Shown piece after piece: positions 25,786-35,878 of a stretch of 64,000 nt of DNA. This DNA is from Fidelibacterota bacterium. GTDB taxonomy: Bacteria; Fidelibacterota; Marinisomatia; Marinisomatales; UBA1611. Each line of letters opens with the position of its first letter. Position 1 is the first letter of the stretch. The stretch lies in NCBI GenBank assembly GCA_002708715.1, contig PAPB01000028.1, forward strand, positions 1 to 64,000. The letters are read 5' to 3'. The translations under genes were made by a program, and so were the position numbers. Below the pieces are notes generated by a model. It had not been told where the DNA came from. It worked only from the letters and a program-made list of their open reading frames with translations, and did no database searches.

Positions 25786-28479
25786 TTAATATTTTAAAAT
25801 GACTCCAGCTTTATCCCCAGAGAACGTAGGATTTTGCTCCCTGGTAAAATTACTTAGTTCATTTACCTTAGACGATACTTTATCAGAAAGATACACCTCC
25901 ATCTCACCATTGGTAATCTTTTTATCTTGATTTTGATCGGCCTGTCCTTGAAGACCTGCAAGTACATAATAGGTAAAGACCCCATGTCTTGCCTTTGGAT
26001 ACCAGGAGCTTACCTGGTCATTTCTTGATGAAGAGAAAACATTCAATCCTGACATGGATGGGGCCTTAACCTTGAGCAGTGCAGGGCTAATTTTTTTGTA
26101 CAGCATTCCACTCTCTGATTTACCGCTAAAACATGCATCCATAACCAGCGTAACCTGATTTGATTTTACAGGTAGACTACCAAGATTTTCGATAAGTACT
26201 TCCAAGGGGTATCCCTCAAACTCTATATTACCCATACTCGCTCCTGCTGGTACAATGTATGCCTCATTTGTATTGAGATCTGGCGCACCATGACCTGAAT
26301 AGAAAACATATACTTTTGCATTGTCACCGATTCGTTTTACCTGTTTAAATAACTGACCTTCTTTATTTTCTCGGGTTCCAAATATGCGATTAAAGTCTGA
26401 TAGTTTCGCATCGGTAAGTTCAATAATATTACTAGTTGGGATTCCAATAGTTTTGGTAAGATAAGATTTAAAAACTCTACTGTCTCTGTCAGCGTAGTCT
26501 ACTTGGGGAATATCTCGATTTTCATAATTTCTGTTTCCAATAACAACCGCAAAACCATTTTTTAATTTATTATTAGTATTAGGAGCGATATCTACATTTA
26601 TCCACTCGTCATCAGAAGTAACATTTGTGCCAAAGCCCGAAGAAGAGGAAACACCCATGGCAACTTGGGTTGCTGCGGCTTTATATATCTCTAATGGTAT
26701 TGTCTGTCTTATACCAGAAAAATTTGCCATACCCAACAAAACTTTTAGATCAAAAGGACCAACATCAGCGTTCCACCTTACATCAATGGGTATCATCTGT
26801 TTGCGAGCAATCTGTCGTGCTGGTATTTTCCCTATAGTTAATTCCTGCATACCACTGTATCTTGATAAAGATTTAATTTCAATTCCATTATGTTTAGCAT
26901 CAAGATTAAGAGTAACATCTTCCGCATCAAGATCACCATCATTCCTTGCTAAAATTTCTAGTTCTATTTTTTCTCCTTGTTCTATTAAACCATTTTGATT
27001 GCCACGAGACCCTGCTGTTGTCCCATCATGAATAACATAATCAAATGAGAGCTTAGGAGTCCTGTATGCACAATCAACTGTAATTGGTTTTACAAAGTTT
27101 ATTATTTTTCTCTCATCTGTTATAGTTACAGAAAATTTAAATGATTCTTTTTTGTAGGTAACTGGTACCCTAAACCCAATTGGAATAGATTTCATAGCCG
27201 ATGGGCCAATTGCACCTATAAATTCACTACCATTAATAGGTAGTACTCCTAATCCTGCAACTGTCACATCTGTACTAACTCCATATGCTGGACCTTCACC
27301 AATATTTTTCAATTCAAATAAGATTTCAACAGATTCTCCGTTCTCGATTAGGTTATTACCATTACCATCTGCCAAACCAATATTCCCATCATTAATTGAC
27401 CAATTTGTTATTTCCAATTTAGGCGGAAGAAATTTTTTGGTTGGAATAAGAGAAGAAATAGGTCTGGCGTCATTCCCTTTGATATCAGAAACATAAAAAA
27501 CTAATTCCTCATTTTGATTTATAGTGTTCTTTTTACCTTTCAGTAAAAATGTAAAATTTTCTCTTCTACCTGGTAAAATATCACCTAACGATGTAATATT
27601 ATCTAAAATTGCAATAGTTTTTGGTGTTTTAGTAAGTTCAACCTTTACACCTCTACCAACTCCATCTCCTTGATTTTCAACATCCCCTGTAATACGAGCC
27701 GATTCATAAGCATCAAGGCTTCCATTTCCATCATCATCAATAAAGTCATTTATTACTAAATTTAAGCTTGGAGGATCAAGACTTTCTTGAAGTCTGTAAT
27801 TAAAACTTTCAGTATTTGAATTAATGCCTCCATTAAACGATAGATTTTTTGCGTCATAGATTCCAGGAATAGTTAGATAGAAAACTAATTCCATGCTCTC
27901 TTTTGGTCCTAAACTATATGAACCTTTGAGGGACCTTTTCCCTCCCTTAGTTTTTTTATTATCTATTTTTAATTCAGGCTCCACTCCTCTTGATGCAATA
28001 CTCTTAAGCTCTAGTATAGGTTTGATATTTTTTATCTTTTTATTTGATATATTTTCTATAGACATCACCATCTTACCCATTTCACCAGCAAAAATCTTAG
28101 AGCTTAATTGATCGGATCCCATTGGATAATACATAATATACACATCTATTTTATCTAGATTATTATCGAATAATTTTACGATTCTATGTTTTACAAAATT
28201 TTTATATACAAATCTACTAAGACCCAATAATGCCACGTCTCTGCCTAAAACAACATAGCCGGTTTCCATAATCTTATATGAAACGTATCCTGTTAGGCCT
28301 AGATAAGGTATCTCTAGAAGACTTATCCCCTTTTTATTCTCATTTTGGTAATCTCTATTTGCCCTAATTATTTTCTTTACTGGACTATTATTTTTAAAAT
28401 TAGAATCGCCAAGCAAAATTAATGGGCATAGAAGATTCAAACATAAAATGATAATGGTATAATTTTTAATAGCGCGCAT
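25786..28479 (-). CDS. Secreted caspase-like (C14) protease with CARDB/Ig-like repeats
   Basis: An 897-residue protein from ATG at 28479 (a GTG lies one codon upstream). A signal peptide (about residues 8-25) is followed by a variable region and three Ig/CARDB-like repeats with a shared 'GNG..IE.GE.iel...N.G.g.A..v' pattern (about 235-600). The C-terminal caspase domain (about 640-897) has the catalytic His in YSGHG (His730) and Cys in DACFSG (Cys783). An EF-hand-like loop, DQNQDKKITNGE, follows as in many bacterial caspases. The dyad appears complete, so it should be active outside the cytoplasm. It lies upstream of three lipoprotein genes. Whether it acts in processing, regulated lysis or another pathway is not shown by the sequence. 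Confidence 0.9.
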   Translation of the reverse strand: MRAIKNYTIIILCLNLLCPLILLGDSNFKNNSPVKKIIRANRDYQNENKKGISLLEIPYLGLTGYVSYKIMETGYVVLGRDVALLGLSRFVYKNFVKHRIVKLFDNNLDKIDVYIMYYPMGSDQLSSKIFAGEMGKMVMSIENISNKKIKNIKPILELKSIASRGVEPELKIDNKKTKGGKRSLKGSYSLGPKESMELVFYLTIPGIYDAKNLSFNGGINSNTESFNYRLQESLDPPSLNLVINDFIDDDGNGSLDAYESARITGDVENQGDGVGRGVKVELTKTPKTIAILDNITSLGDILPGRRENFTFLLKGKKNTINQNEELVFYVSDIKGNDARPISSLIPTKKFLPPKLEITNWSINDGNIGLADGNGNNLIENGESVEILFELKNIGEGPAYGVSTDVTVAGLGVLPINGSEFIGAIGPSAMKSIPIGFRVPVTYKKESFKFSVTITDERKIINFVKPITVDCAYRTPKLSFDYVIHDGTTAGSRGNQNGLIEQGEKIELEILARNDGDLDAEDVTLNLDAKHNGIEIKSLSRYSGMQELTIGKIPARQIARKQMIPIDVRWNADVGPFDLKVLLGMANFSGIRQTIPLEIYKAAATQVAMGVSSSSGFGTNVTSDDEWINVDIAPNTNNKLKNGFAVVIGNRNYENRDIPQVDYADRDSRVFKSYLTKTIGIPTSNIIELTDAKLSDFNRIFGTRENKEGQLFKQVKRIGDNAKVYVFYSGHGAPDLNTNEAYIVPAGASMGNIEFEGYPLEVLIENLGSLPVKSNQVTLVMDACFSGKSESGMLYKKISPALLKVKAPSMSGLNVFSSSRNDQVSSWYPKARHGVFTYYVLAGLQGQADQNQDKKITNGEMEVYLSDKVSSKVNELSNFTREQNPTFSGDKAGVILKY

Positions 28480-28526
28480 CACAAATATTAAAAAATATTC
28501 ATCATAATAAAAAAAAATAAAATTAA

Positions 28527-29774
28527 TTACGGTAACAGTGAATCATAGTAGTCATCAACACTGTCGTAATCCATTTTCCCAACAAAATTAGAAAATACAA
28601 AATAGCTAACTAAATAATTCATATCAGTCACCCAATTAGGTAAAAACTTTGGTTTCTGTAAAAATCCATCTTCTCTCATCCGAAGAAGTATAGGTATATC
28701 ATCAAGATCAACCTTGCCAGAAAATAACACCTCAATCGCATCTTTATTTCCTCTTAAAATAGCTGATCTAAAAAAATTATGAACCCTTACCAAACCATCC
28801 AAATACACAATATCCTTTGTAAAAGGAGCTCCTCCGCTTAATACCCCTCCTCTAAACACCCTTCTCGCATCCTCAAAGGCCTGAGTCTTCTTACCAGCCC
28901 TTTTTAAGAAAAAACGATATACCTCAATAAAATCTGCACCATCTATAGCCATTTGGATTGCTATAACTCTATCTGAGATTCTATACATTCGATTTACATC
29001 AATACAGCCCGTTATAAATTCAGAAAATACTGCAAGACCCTCTTGAGTTTTAGTGATTGAACCATATTTAGCACCAAGAATTTTTAAATCTTTTTGAAGG
29101 CGTCCATTTAAAGTGGTTGCAACATGAGTAAATGCCTCATGATTTACCAATTGCTCCACATCCTTACTTGTAAAGGTTGCACCTTTCCTTAATCGGATTC
29201 TTTTTGAACTGGCAGTGGCCTTAGCTGATAAATTGTCTTTGATCAGCACCTCTGGACTTTGGGATCCAAACACAGGAGTTATTCTTGATTCAATTTCTTT
29301 TTTAACATCAGCAATAGTAATAGTCTTACTACGTAATGACTTAGAGAAACGTTCAAAATACGAATCAATTAATGATTCAAATTGTCTTGCAAGATCAATC
29401 GTGGATGTTTTACCATCTCTTAAAAAACCGCTTGGAGAACCATATATTTTTTCAGAATTTTGAAAGAACTCTTTTGTTCCACAGGAATTTAATAGGTCAA
29501 CGCTTGACCTAATATCATTTGCTTTGGATCGTAACCAGTGATCATATGGAGTATCACCAAATACACTTTCAATACTTGTTAATTTATTTAGTATATCTCC
29601 TGAGTCAAATTTTAAATATTCTACTTTAGGAAGCTTTTCAGACTTGGTTCTAAAAAATTTAAAACGAACATTGTCTGGCCATACTAAATGACGAAGAATT
29701 TTGACTCGCCTACTTATTTCATAAAGACTAGAGGATATCTGCTTTATTCTTATTGAATCTTTTTTACTGATCAT
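28527..29774 (-). CDS. DUF1704 (MATCAP-like) QEGLA-motif metallopeptidase
   Basis: A 415-residue protein of the DUF1704 family, called 'flavohemoglobin expression-modulating QEGLA motif protein' in many genomes and related to the MATCAP tyrosine carboxypeptidases. The zinc motif HEAFTH is at residues 212-217 and TQEGLAVFSE supplies the third ligand (QEGLA at 244-248). No signal peptide is seen, so it is probably cytosolic. It is 10 bp after rimO and 44 bp before the caspase-like gene. The bacterial substrate is unknown. Confidence 0.88.
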   Translation of the reverse strand: MISKKDSIRIKQISSSLYEISRRVKILRHLVWPDNVRFKFFRTKSEKLPKVEYLKFDSGDILNKLTSIESVFGDTPYDHWLRSKANDIRSSVDLLNSCGTKEFFQNSEKIYGSPSGFLRDGKTSTIDLARQFESLIDSYFERFSKSLRSKTITIADVKKEIESRITPVFGSQSPEVLIKDNLSAKATASSKRIRLRKGATFTSKDVEQLVNHEAFTHVATTLNGRLQKDLKILGAKYGSITKTQEGLAVFSEFITGCIDVNRMYRISDRVIAIQMAIDGADFIEVYRFFLKRAGKKTQAFEDARRVFRGGVLSGGAPFTKDIVYLDGLVRVHNFFRSAILRGNKDAIEVLFSGKVDLDDIPILLRMREDGFLQKPKFLPNWVTDMNYLVSYFVFSNFVGKMDYDSVDDYYDSLLP

Positions 29775-29784
29775 GCAATTAAGA

Positions 29785-31086
29785 TTATACTATTTTACCA
29801 ATCAATTCATATTCATTTGCGTCCTGTATTTTCACATTAGCAAAGGTTCCAACATCAGCCTTACCCTTGACATGGACAATATTATCAATCTCTGGCGAAT
29901 CAAATTCAGTCCTTCCTACGCTTATATTTTCGCTGCCTTTATCAATAATAACCTTTAAAACTTTACCAATAAAAGACTCATTCTTTTCCAGACTAATATC
30001 TTGCTGAATATCCTGGAGTAGATTCTTTCTTTGATCTTTTGTTTTACGATCTACATCATCCTTTAGATTTGCAGCTTCTGTTCCTTCCTCTTCGGAATAT
30101 GTAAAGATACCTAAACGATCAAACCTTACTTCTTCAATAAAGTTTCGAACAGATTCGAAGTGATCGTCTGTCTCACCTGGATAACCAACAATGAGAGTGG
30201 TTCTCAGTGCTATATCTGGAACTGCCTCTCTCAACCTTGAAATACGATTACGAATACCATCTCGTCCGAGTCCTCTTTTCATAGACTTAAGTATATCATC
30301 CGCTGCGTGCTGGATAGGCATATCAATGTAATGACAAACTTTATCACACTCAGCTATTGAATCAATTATTCTCTGAGAGAGATGAGCGGGATGTGCATAG
30401 TGGATTCTTATCCATTCAATATCCTTTATCGTATTTAATTCTTTTATTAAATCACTGAGATATACCTTCGTATCTAGATCCCACCCATATGAGGTGCTAT
30501 CCTGAGCAATGACGAGTAGTTCTTTTGTTCCATTTTTTGCTAGTTGCTCTGCCTCTTGCATAATTGCTGGGATAGTACGACTTTTTTGAAGACCTCTCAT
30601 TAGTGGGATACTACAAAAAGTACAACCATTATCACATCCTTCTGCAATTTTTAAGTAAGCGTAATGCTTAGGAGTCATTAACGATCGAAAAAATAACGGA
30701 TCATCTCTTGAAAATTCTTTTCCTGTTAAGAATGAGACGATCTGCTGGTGATCATTGCTACCAAAAATTTGATCTATTTCAGGAATTTCTTCTTTTATTT
30801 GGTTTGGATACCTCTCTGATAAACATCCCATAACAACCAATTCTTTTAGATTCCCAGTTTTTTTTAATTCAGCTGCCTCTAAAATAGTATTTACAGATTC
30901 CTCCCGAGCAATATCAAGAAATCCACAAGTATTAACAATGATAGTCTCTGCATCCTCTGGGTATTTTGCAATATCGATATTAGTTTGTTTGAGACCACCT
31001 AATAAGATCTCCGAGTCTACAAGGTTTTTTGCACAGCCCAGACTAATAATATTTACTTGCTTTTTATTTATTATTCTATTTTTCAC
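29785..31086 (-). CDS. rimO: Ribosomal protein S12 methylthiotransferase RimO
   Basis: A 433-residue radical SAM methylthiotransferase. The UPF0004 domain has SLGCAKNLVDSE and VNTCGF; the radical SAM cluster motif is EGCDNGCTFCSIP; a C-terminal TRAM domain follows (ESFIGKVLKVII). The sequence SLGCAKNLVDSE and the IPLMRG stretch mark RimO rather than MiaB. It adds a methylthio group to an Asp of ribosomal protein S12. The start is GTG. It is 2 bp after ftsY. Confidence 0.96.
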   Translation of the reverse strand: MKNRIINKKQVNIISLGCAKNLVDSEILLGGLKQTNIDIAKYPEDAETIIVNTCGFLDIAREESVNTILEAAELKKTGNLKELVVMGCLSERYPNQIKEEIPEIDQIFGSNDHQQIVSFLTGKEFSRDDPLFFRSLMTPKHYAYLKIAEGCDNGCTFCSIPLMRGLQKSRTIPAIMQEAEQLAKNGTKELLVIAQDSTSYGWDLDTKVYLSDLIKELNTIKDIEWIRIHYAHPAHLSQRIIDSIAECDKVCHYIDMPIQHAADDILKSMKRGLGRDGIRNRISRLREAVPDIALRTTLIVGYPGETDDHFESVRNFIEEVRFDRLGIFTYSEEEGTEAANLKDDVDRKTKDQRKNLLQDIQQDISLEKNESFIGKVLKVIIDKGSENISVGRTEFDSPEIDNIVHVKGKADVGTFANVKIQDANEYELIGKIV

Positions 31087-31088
31087 AG

Positions 31089-31976
31089 TTAATTATTTGT
31101 TAACAAATTATCAATATATTGAATTGAATTAAAAACAGCTAAGTCTTCAATAGTTTCTCCAGTTCCAATAAAATTAACTGGAATACGTAAATCATCATAT
31201 AGAGGGAAAACAATCCCTCCCTTAGCAGTTCCATCTAATTTTGTAATAATAGCTCCATTAATATCTATATATTCATTGAATTCTTTTGCCTGCACAAGAG
31301 AATTTTGTCCAAGACTCGCATCTATAGTAATAAGTGAAATTTTTGAAAAAACGGAAAACCTATTAGTAATCACTCTATTAATTTTATCTAATTCTCTCAT
31401 CAAATTAGAACTAGTATGTAATCTTCCAGCTGTATCAATAATAACTAAATCACTTTCATGCGCGATAGCAGACTCCAAACCATTAAATACAACAGATGCT
31501 GGTTCAGATGTCTCTTCATTACAAACAAGCTTACATCCAACTCGTTCACTCCATATTTTGATCTGATCCACAGCAGCTGCGCGATAGGTATCTGCAGCAA
31601 CCAATGTAATTTTATAGCCTAATTTTTTATAATAATAAGCAAGCTTCGCCGAAGTTGTAGTTTTCCCACTACCATTAACTCCAACAACTAATAATACAGT
31701 TTTTTCATTATTTAAATCTAATTCAGAATTCTCGGGTAACATTTTTAATAAAGAAGATCGGATAGCTTCACCCATATCTGTTTTATCATAAATTTTGGAT
31801 TGAATTATATCTATAATATTTTCAGCTATATCATAACCAATATCAGTTTCTATCAAAAGTTCTTCAATAGTGTCCAATTCATCTTGAGAAATATTATCTT
31901 TTTTAGATAAAAAATTAAAAATTTGTAAAAAATTCGTTCTTGATCTGTTAAGTGCGCTAAAAATACTTTTAATCAT
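31089..31976 (-). CDS. ftsY: Signal recognition particle receptor FtsY
   Basis: A 295-residue FtsY without a long acidic A domain: the N domain (about residues 1-80, with LIETDIGYDIAENII) is followed by the GTPase domain with GVNGSGKTTTSAKLA, DTYRAAAVDQIKIW, DTAGRLHTSSNLM and TKLDGTAKGG. It receives SRP-ribosome complexes at the inner membrane. I prefer ATG 31976; a TTG six codons upstream (31994) is also in frame. It overlaps the pgsA-like gene by 8 bp. Confidence 0.96.
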   Translation of the reverse strand: MIKSIFSALNRSRTNFLQIFNFLSKKDNISQDELDTIEELLIETDIGYDIAENIIDIIQSKIYDKTDMGEAIRSSLLKMLPENSELDLNNEKTVLLVVGVNGSGKTTTSAKLAYYYKKLGYKITLVAADTYRAAAVDQIKIWSERVGCKLVCNEETSEPASVVFNGLESAIAHESDLVIIDTAGRLHTSSNLMRELDKINRVITNRFSVFSKISLITIDASLGQNSLVQAKEFNEYIDINGAIITKLDGTAKGGIVFPLYDDLRIPVNFIGTGETIEDLAVFNSIQYIDNLLTNN

Positions 31977-32556
31977 GATGAGAACGAATTGCAATAATAA
32001 ATTGTTTTAGATATTGAGCCATACTAATTATAAGCAATAATGTAGCAACATATATCGAGGTCATTTTTAACCATGGGAGAGCACTAAAATCAAATATATG
32101 AAGGAATATTCCTAATGTACTAATTCCTGTCGCCCACTTACCCCACCAATTAGCATGCAAAATCATATATCCATAATTAATGCAATAGATAGCAAACCCA
32201 GCTATGATTACATGCCTTAACAAATAAAAGGAGAAAAACCATATAGGGAACTGATTTGTACCTACCAGATAGACAAGTATCGAAATAATAACAATAAAAT
32301 CAGCAGCAGGATCAAGCCACTTTCCAAAATGTGTTACAGCCTTAGCTCGCCTAGCAAAATAGCCATCTAAAGCATCTGAAAGAATAGCAATTAATATGAA
32401 AATACCTGTAGTCCAATTCCATAATGGATAAGCCATCGAATAAATAATTGGGATTGTTAAGAATGCTCTAAATAAACTTATAAAATTTGCCAAAGTTAAA
32501 ACTCGGGTCGGATCATTTATTATTCTATCTTTTAATTTGATTTTTTGCTTTGCCAT
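31969..32556 (-). CDS. pgsA: CDP-alcohol phosphatidyltransferase (PgsA-like)
   Basis: A 195-residue membrane enzyme with the CDP-alcohol phosphotransferase motif D-x2-DG-x2-AR-x8-G-x3-D-x3-D, read as DALDGYFAR...FGKWLDPAAD. About five TM segments. Most likely it makes phosphatidylglycerol phosphate from CDP-diacylglycerol and glycerol-3-phosphate; the motif alone does not fix the alcohol acceptor. It lies 1 bp after kdtA within an envelope-biogenesis run. Confidence 0.85.
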   Translation of the reverse strand: MAKQKIKLKDRIINDPTRVLTLANFISLFRAFLTIPIIYSMAYPLWNWTTGIFILIAILSDALDGYFARRAKAVTHFGKWLDPAADFIVIISILVYLVGTNQFPIWFFSFYLLRHVIIAGFAIYCINYGYMILHANWWGKWATGISTLGIFLHIFDFSALPWLKMTSIYVATLLLIISMAQYLKQFIIAIRSHHD

Positions 32557-32557
32557 A

Positions 32558-33841
32558 TTAATCAGCTATTAATGCATCAATAATTTTTTCAGTTGAACCT
32601 ATATTTTTTAAAATAACTTCACTTGAAGCAGAACTTGAATTCTCAAATAAAACTTTATTATTAAATAATTCCATGAGTGTAGTTTCAAATTTTATACTAT
32701 TGTATACGCAGAATCCGCCTCCTAATTCAAGCATTTGTTTTGCCTCATCAAAATCTTCATACCTTGGACCAAATATTACTGGTAATCCAGCAATAGCAGG
32801 CTCCATAATATTATGTATACCTGTTGAAAATCCACCTCCAATATAGGCAACCTGACCGTACCAATACAGACTTGACAATAATCCTATTTTACTAACAATA
32901 ATAATATTTTTATTTGAGGAAGTGATATCAATCAAATCTGCAAATACAGTTGATTCATATCCTAAACTCAAATACTTAGATTGAATTCTTGCAATATTTT
33001 TTTGGTTAGGCTCATGAGGAGCATGCAAAATTTTAAGGTCTGGTACTTTTTTGAGTAGATTAACTAAACCTGGTATTATTTGTTGATCATCTTCAAAATG
33101 AGAGCTTCCAATAATAATATATTTATCTCTATCTGATAATATCTTACGATCTTCAGGAATAAAATTTTTAGATGTTTTATATACCGTATCATATCTTGGG
33201 TTACCTAAGGCTAAAACATTAGGGATGACCACATCACCAAGAATATCTGTATATAATACCTTATCTTTTTCAGTAATCGTATATATACTATTAAATGATC
33301 TATACAGTGATCGAAAAAAATTTTTAACTATTGGAATATTTTTTATAGAATTTTCTTTAGCCTTTGCGGCAACAATACTTAAATCAATATTTTTAGATTT
33401 AGACATCCATAAAAGATTGGGCCATAAATCATATGAAGCAAAAATTATTTTTTTAGGTTGCACATATTTTAATGCTCTTCGAATAATCCAAGGAAAATCA
33501 AAAGGTAAATAAAATTTTAAATTAATAGCATCACTAGCTGCATTATCCATACCTGAGGGTGAAGAGAAACTTAGTATATTAATATATTGCTTCTTCCTTT
33601 CTTTACACCCTTCAATAATAGGTTTTATTTGATAAAATTCACCTAAACTTGCAGCATGGTACCAGTAAACCTTTCTATCTGTATTATGAACTTTAAAATA
33701 TTCTTTTAAAATATTAATGGAATTAAACCTCCCAATCATTCCTTGTCTTAACTTATTTTGAAATATTGCAAGAAAAGAGCATATAAGAAAAAGTGATGGG
33801 TAAAAAAGGCCGTTATATAATAAATACCAAAATATTCTCAT
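32558..33841 (-). CDS. kdtA: 3-deoxy-D-manno-octulosonic acid (Kdo) transferase KdtA/WaaA
   Basis: A 427-residue GT30 enzyme, the usual WaaA length. An N-terminal membrane anchor (about residues 7-27) precedes HAASLGEFYQIKPI, LPFDFPW, YDLWPNLLW and a C-terminal Rossmann half with LHAPHEPNQ and YIGGGFSTGIHNIMEPA. It transfers Kdo to lipid A precursor, direct evidence for an LPS outer membrane. It abuts the GT9 gene (1-bp overlap) and the pgsA-like gene. Confidence 0.95.
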   Translation of the reverse strand: MRIFWYLLYNGLFYPSLFLICSFLAIFQNKLRQGMIGRFNSINILKEYFKVHNTDRKVYWYHAASLGEFYQIKPIIEGCKERKKQYINILSFSSPSGMDNAASDAINLKFYLPFDFPWIIRRALKYVQPKKIIFASYDLWPNLLWMSKSKNIDLSIVAAKAKENSIKNIPIVKNFFRSLYRSFNSIYTITEKDKVLYTDILGDVVIPNVLALGNPRYDTVYKTSKNFIPEDRKILSDRDKYIIIGSSHFEDDQQIIPGLVNLLKKVPDLKILHAPHEPNQKNIARIQSKYLSLGYESTVFADLIDITSSNKNIIIVSKIGLLSSLYWYGQVAYIGGGFSTGIHNIMEPAIAGLPVIFGPRYEDFDEAKQMLELGGGFCVYNSIKFETTLMELFNNKVLFENSSSASSEVILKNIGSTEKIIDALIAD

Positions 33842-34845
33842 TATAATTCTGCTTTCAATATACTTTCTATTACATCTGATGGTTTAATTAAATCCATACA
33901 TAGTTGCGTTTTCCTATAGCAAGGAAATTTCCCATTTTGAGAACACGGCCTACACCAAATATCTTTTTCAATTTCAATTGAATTATCTAAATGAACTCCA
34001 GCACCAGTTTGCCTTGATGTTGGGCCTAAGATCATTGACACGCTTTTACCCAATGCTTCGGCTGCATGTAAAAGTCCAGTATCACTTCCAATAATATATT
34101 CAGCATTAGAAAGAATAGCTAACGCAAGCCTTAAATCTGTTTTGCCAATAAGATTTATTGATTTGTCTACTTCTAATGAAATATCTTCACAAATTTTATC
34201 TGTTTTTGAACCAATAAGTACACATGGTAAATCTATTTGATTTAATGTCTCAATATAATTACTAACAGACCATTGCTTCTGCTTCCAGGCAGCACCAGGC
34301 ACTACCGCAATGAATTGGTCAAAAACACCTTTTGATATAAGCATACTTTTTGCCATAGCTTTTTCATGTTGACTTACAAAAAGAGAAGTTGGTGGTATCT
34401 TATCTCCAACTTTCCAAATTGCACCGATATGTTCATGAAACATTTTTAATGAAGAGAAAGAAGAATTAAATCTATTAAAATGAAAAAAAAATAATAAAAA
34501 TCTATTTATGCGGGGTTTTTTTATTTTATAATTAGTCCCTTTACTTCTTAATAATAAAATATTAGATCGAATAGAATTATGTAAATCAAAAATAAAACTA
34601 TATTCTTTTTTCTCTATATATTCACATAAATCCCATATCTCTTTTAGAGTTTTTTTTCTTTTAATTGATAATAAAAAGTCAATATCAGGATGTAATTCTA
34701 AAATAGGAGCATAATCATCGAGGGTTAAAAATGTAATTTGGGCATCTGGATATGCATTACGTATTGTTTTAAGAGGAGAGGTTGATTGTACAATATCACC
34801 AATTGAACTAAATCTGACAACTAAGACTTTTTGATCAAATTTCAT
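33841..34845 (-). CDS. Glycosyltransferase family 9 (heptosyltransferase-like)
   Basis: A 334-residue GT9 protein: VRFSSIGDIVQSTSPLKTI at the N-terminus, AVVPGAAWKQKQWS in the middle, GSDTGLLHAAEALGKSV in the donor-binding half and a Cys-rich tail (WCRPCSQNG, CYRKTQLCM). These enzymes add heptose from ADP-heptose to the LPS core. The stop overlaps the kdtA ATG, and kdtA pairs with it functionally. Acceptor specificity (WaaC, F or Q) is not clear. Confidence 0.92.
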   Translation of the reverse strand: MKFDQKVLVVRFSSIGDIVQSTSPLKTIRNAYPDAQITFLTLDDYAPILELHPDIDFLLSIKRKKTLKEIWDLCEYIEKKEYSFIFDLHNSIRSNILLLRSKGTNYKIKKPRINRFLLFFFHFNRFNSSFSSLKMFHEHIGAIWKVGDKIPPTSLFVSQHEKAMAKSMLISKGVFDQFIAVVPGAAWKQKQWSVSNYIETLNQIDLPCVLIGSKTDKICEDISLEVDKSINLIGKTDLRLALAILSNAEYIIGSDTGLLHAAEALGKSVSMILGPTSRQTGAGVHLDNSIEIEKDIWCRPCSQNGKFPCYRKTQLCMDLIKPSDVIESILKAEL

Positions 34846-34850
34846 TAGAA

Positions 34851-35843
34851 CTATTTAACTCGTGAAACATTAAAAGTGATAATTTTTATTAATGAATCTT
34901 TTATTATTGAATCTGGATAATGTGATATTGCATCTTTAGCTAGTTCAGAATATTCATTCATTTTTTTTATAGAATATTCTATACCTCCAGCATCCGTTAC
35001 CAGACCAAGAATGTCTGATAAATTTTTCTTATTCTTTCTTTTTATACTTAATAGTTTATTTAATTGACGTTTCTCACTTCTAGACATGTTTGCTTCGGCA
35101 TATATTATAGGTAACGTAATCATATTACTTTTTACATCATTATTACCATTTTTACCTGTATCGTTTTCACTTCCAACTATATCAAATAAATCATCTTTAA
35201 TTTGAAATGCAATGCCCAGATTATATCCAAAATTATAAGTTGATTTTATATCAATATTATTTTTTGTTGTGGTAATTGCACCTAATTCACAACTTGTAGC
35301 AATAAGAGAAGCAGTCTTTTGACTAATCATATCAAAATAAGTATCCTCATCCATCGATCTTGTAATACTTTTTTCAATTTGTAGAATTTCACCAGCGCTC
35401 AATTTTTCAGCAGTTATTGAGATCCTCTCTAAGGCTTCAAAATCTTTCAATCGTATCATATTAATTAAAGCTTTACTCAATAAAAAATCTCCCATTAAAA
35501 CAGATAATTTGTTTTTCCACACAAAATTTAATGAAGGCATTCCTCTTCTCAAGGTTGCTTCATCAACAACGTCATCATGAATTAAAGTAGCTACATGTAA
35601 TAATTCCATCATAGCTGCCGCTCTATATGTATTAATTGTAGGTTCACCACATAGCCTTGCAGAAAGAATTGTAAGAGATGGTCTAATATTTTTACCTCTA
35701 TTTCGAATCATATATTTTGCAATAGAGTTTATCAAACGAACGTCTGACTTGATTGCTCTGTCATACTCTATTTCAAAAGTACTTAGATCATCCATTATTG
35801 GAGACATTATCTCTTGTAGATAATCTTTTCGTTTATTTATCAT
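34851..35843 (-). CDS. Polyprenyl diphosphate synthase (IspA/IspB family)
   Basis: A 330-residue trans-prenyltransferase. The first Asp-rich motif is LIHDDVVDEATLRRG and the second is QIKDDLFDIVG; GKNIRPSL binds the diphosphate. The length and the residues before the first motif suggest a long-chain product for quinones rather than farnesyl diphosphate, but this is inference. It sits 5 bp before the GT9 gene and 35 bp after tatC. Confidence 0.92.
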   Translation of the reverse strand: MINKRKDYLQEIMSPIMDDLSTFEIEYDRAIKSDVRLINSIAKYMIRNRGKNIRPSLTILSARLCGEPTINTYRAAAMMELLHVATLIHDDVVDEATLRRGMPSLNFVWKNKLSVLMGDFLLSKALINMIRLKDFEALERISITAEKLSAGEILQIEKSITRSMDEDTYFDMISQKTASLIATSCELGAITTTKNNIDIKSTYNFGYNLGIAFQIKDDLFDIVGSENDTGKNGNNDVKSNMITLPIIYAEANMSRSEKRQLNKLLSIKRKNKKNLSDILGLVTDAGGIEYSIKKMNEYSELAKDAISHYPDSIIKDSLIKIITFNVSRVK

Positions 35844-35878
35844 TTTTAAAACTACTTTTTAATAGTTATTCAATTCAA

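Noticed and set aside
26625-26998. Plus-strand ORFs inside the caspase gene
   Set aside because: Shadow frames of a strongly supported gene; no start signal or domain.
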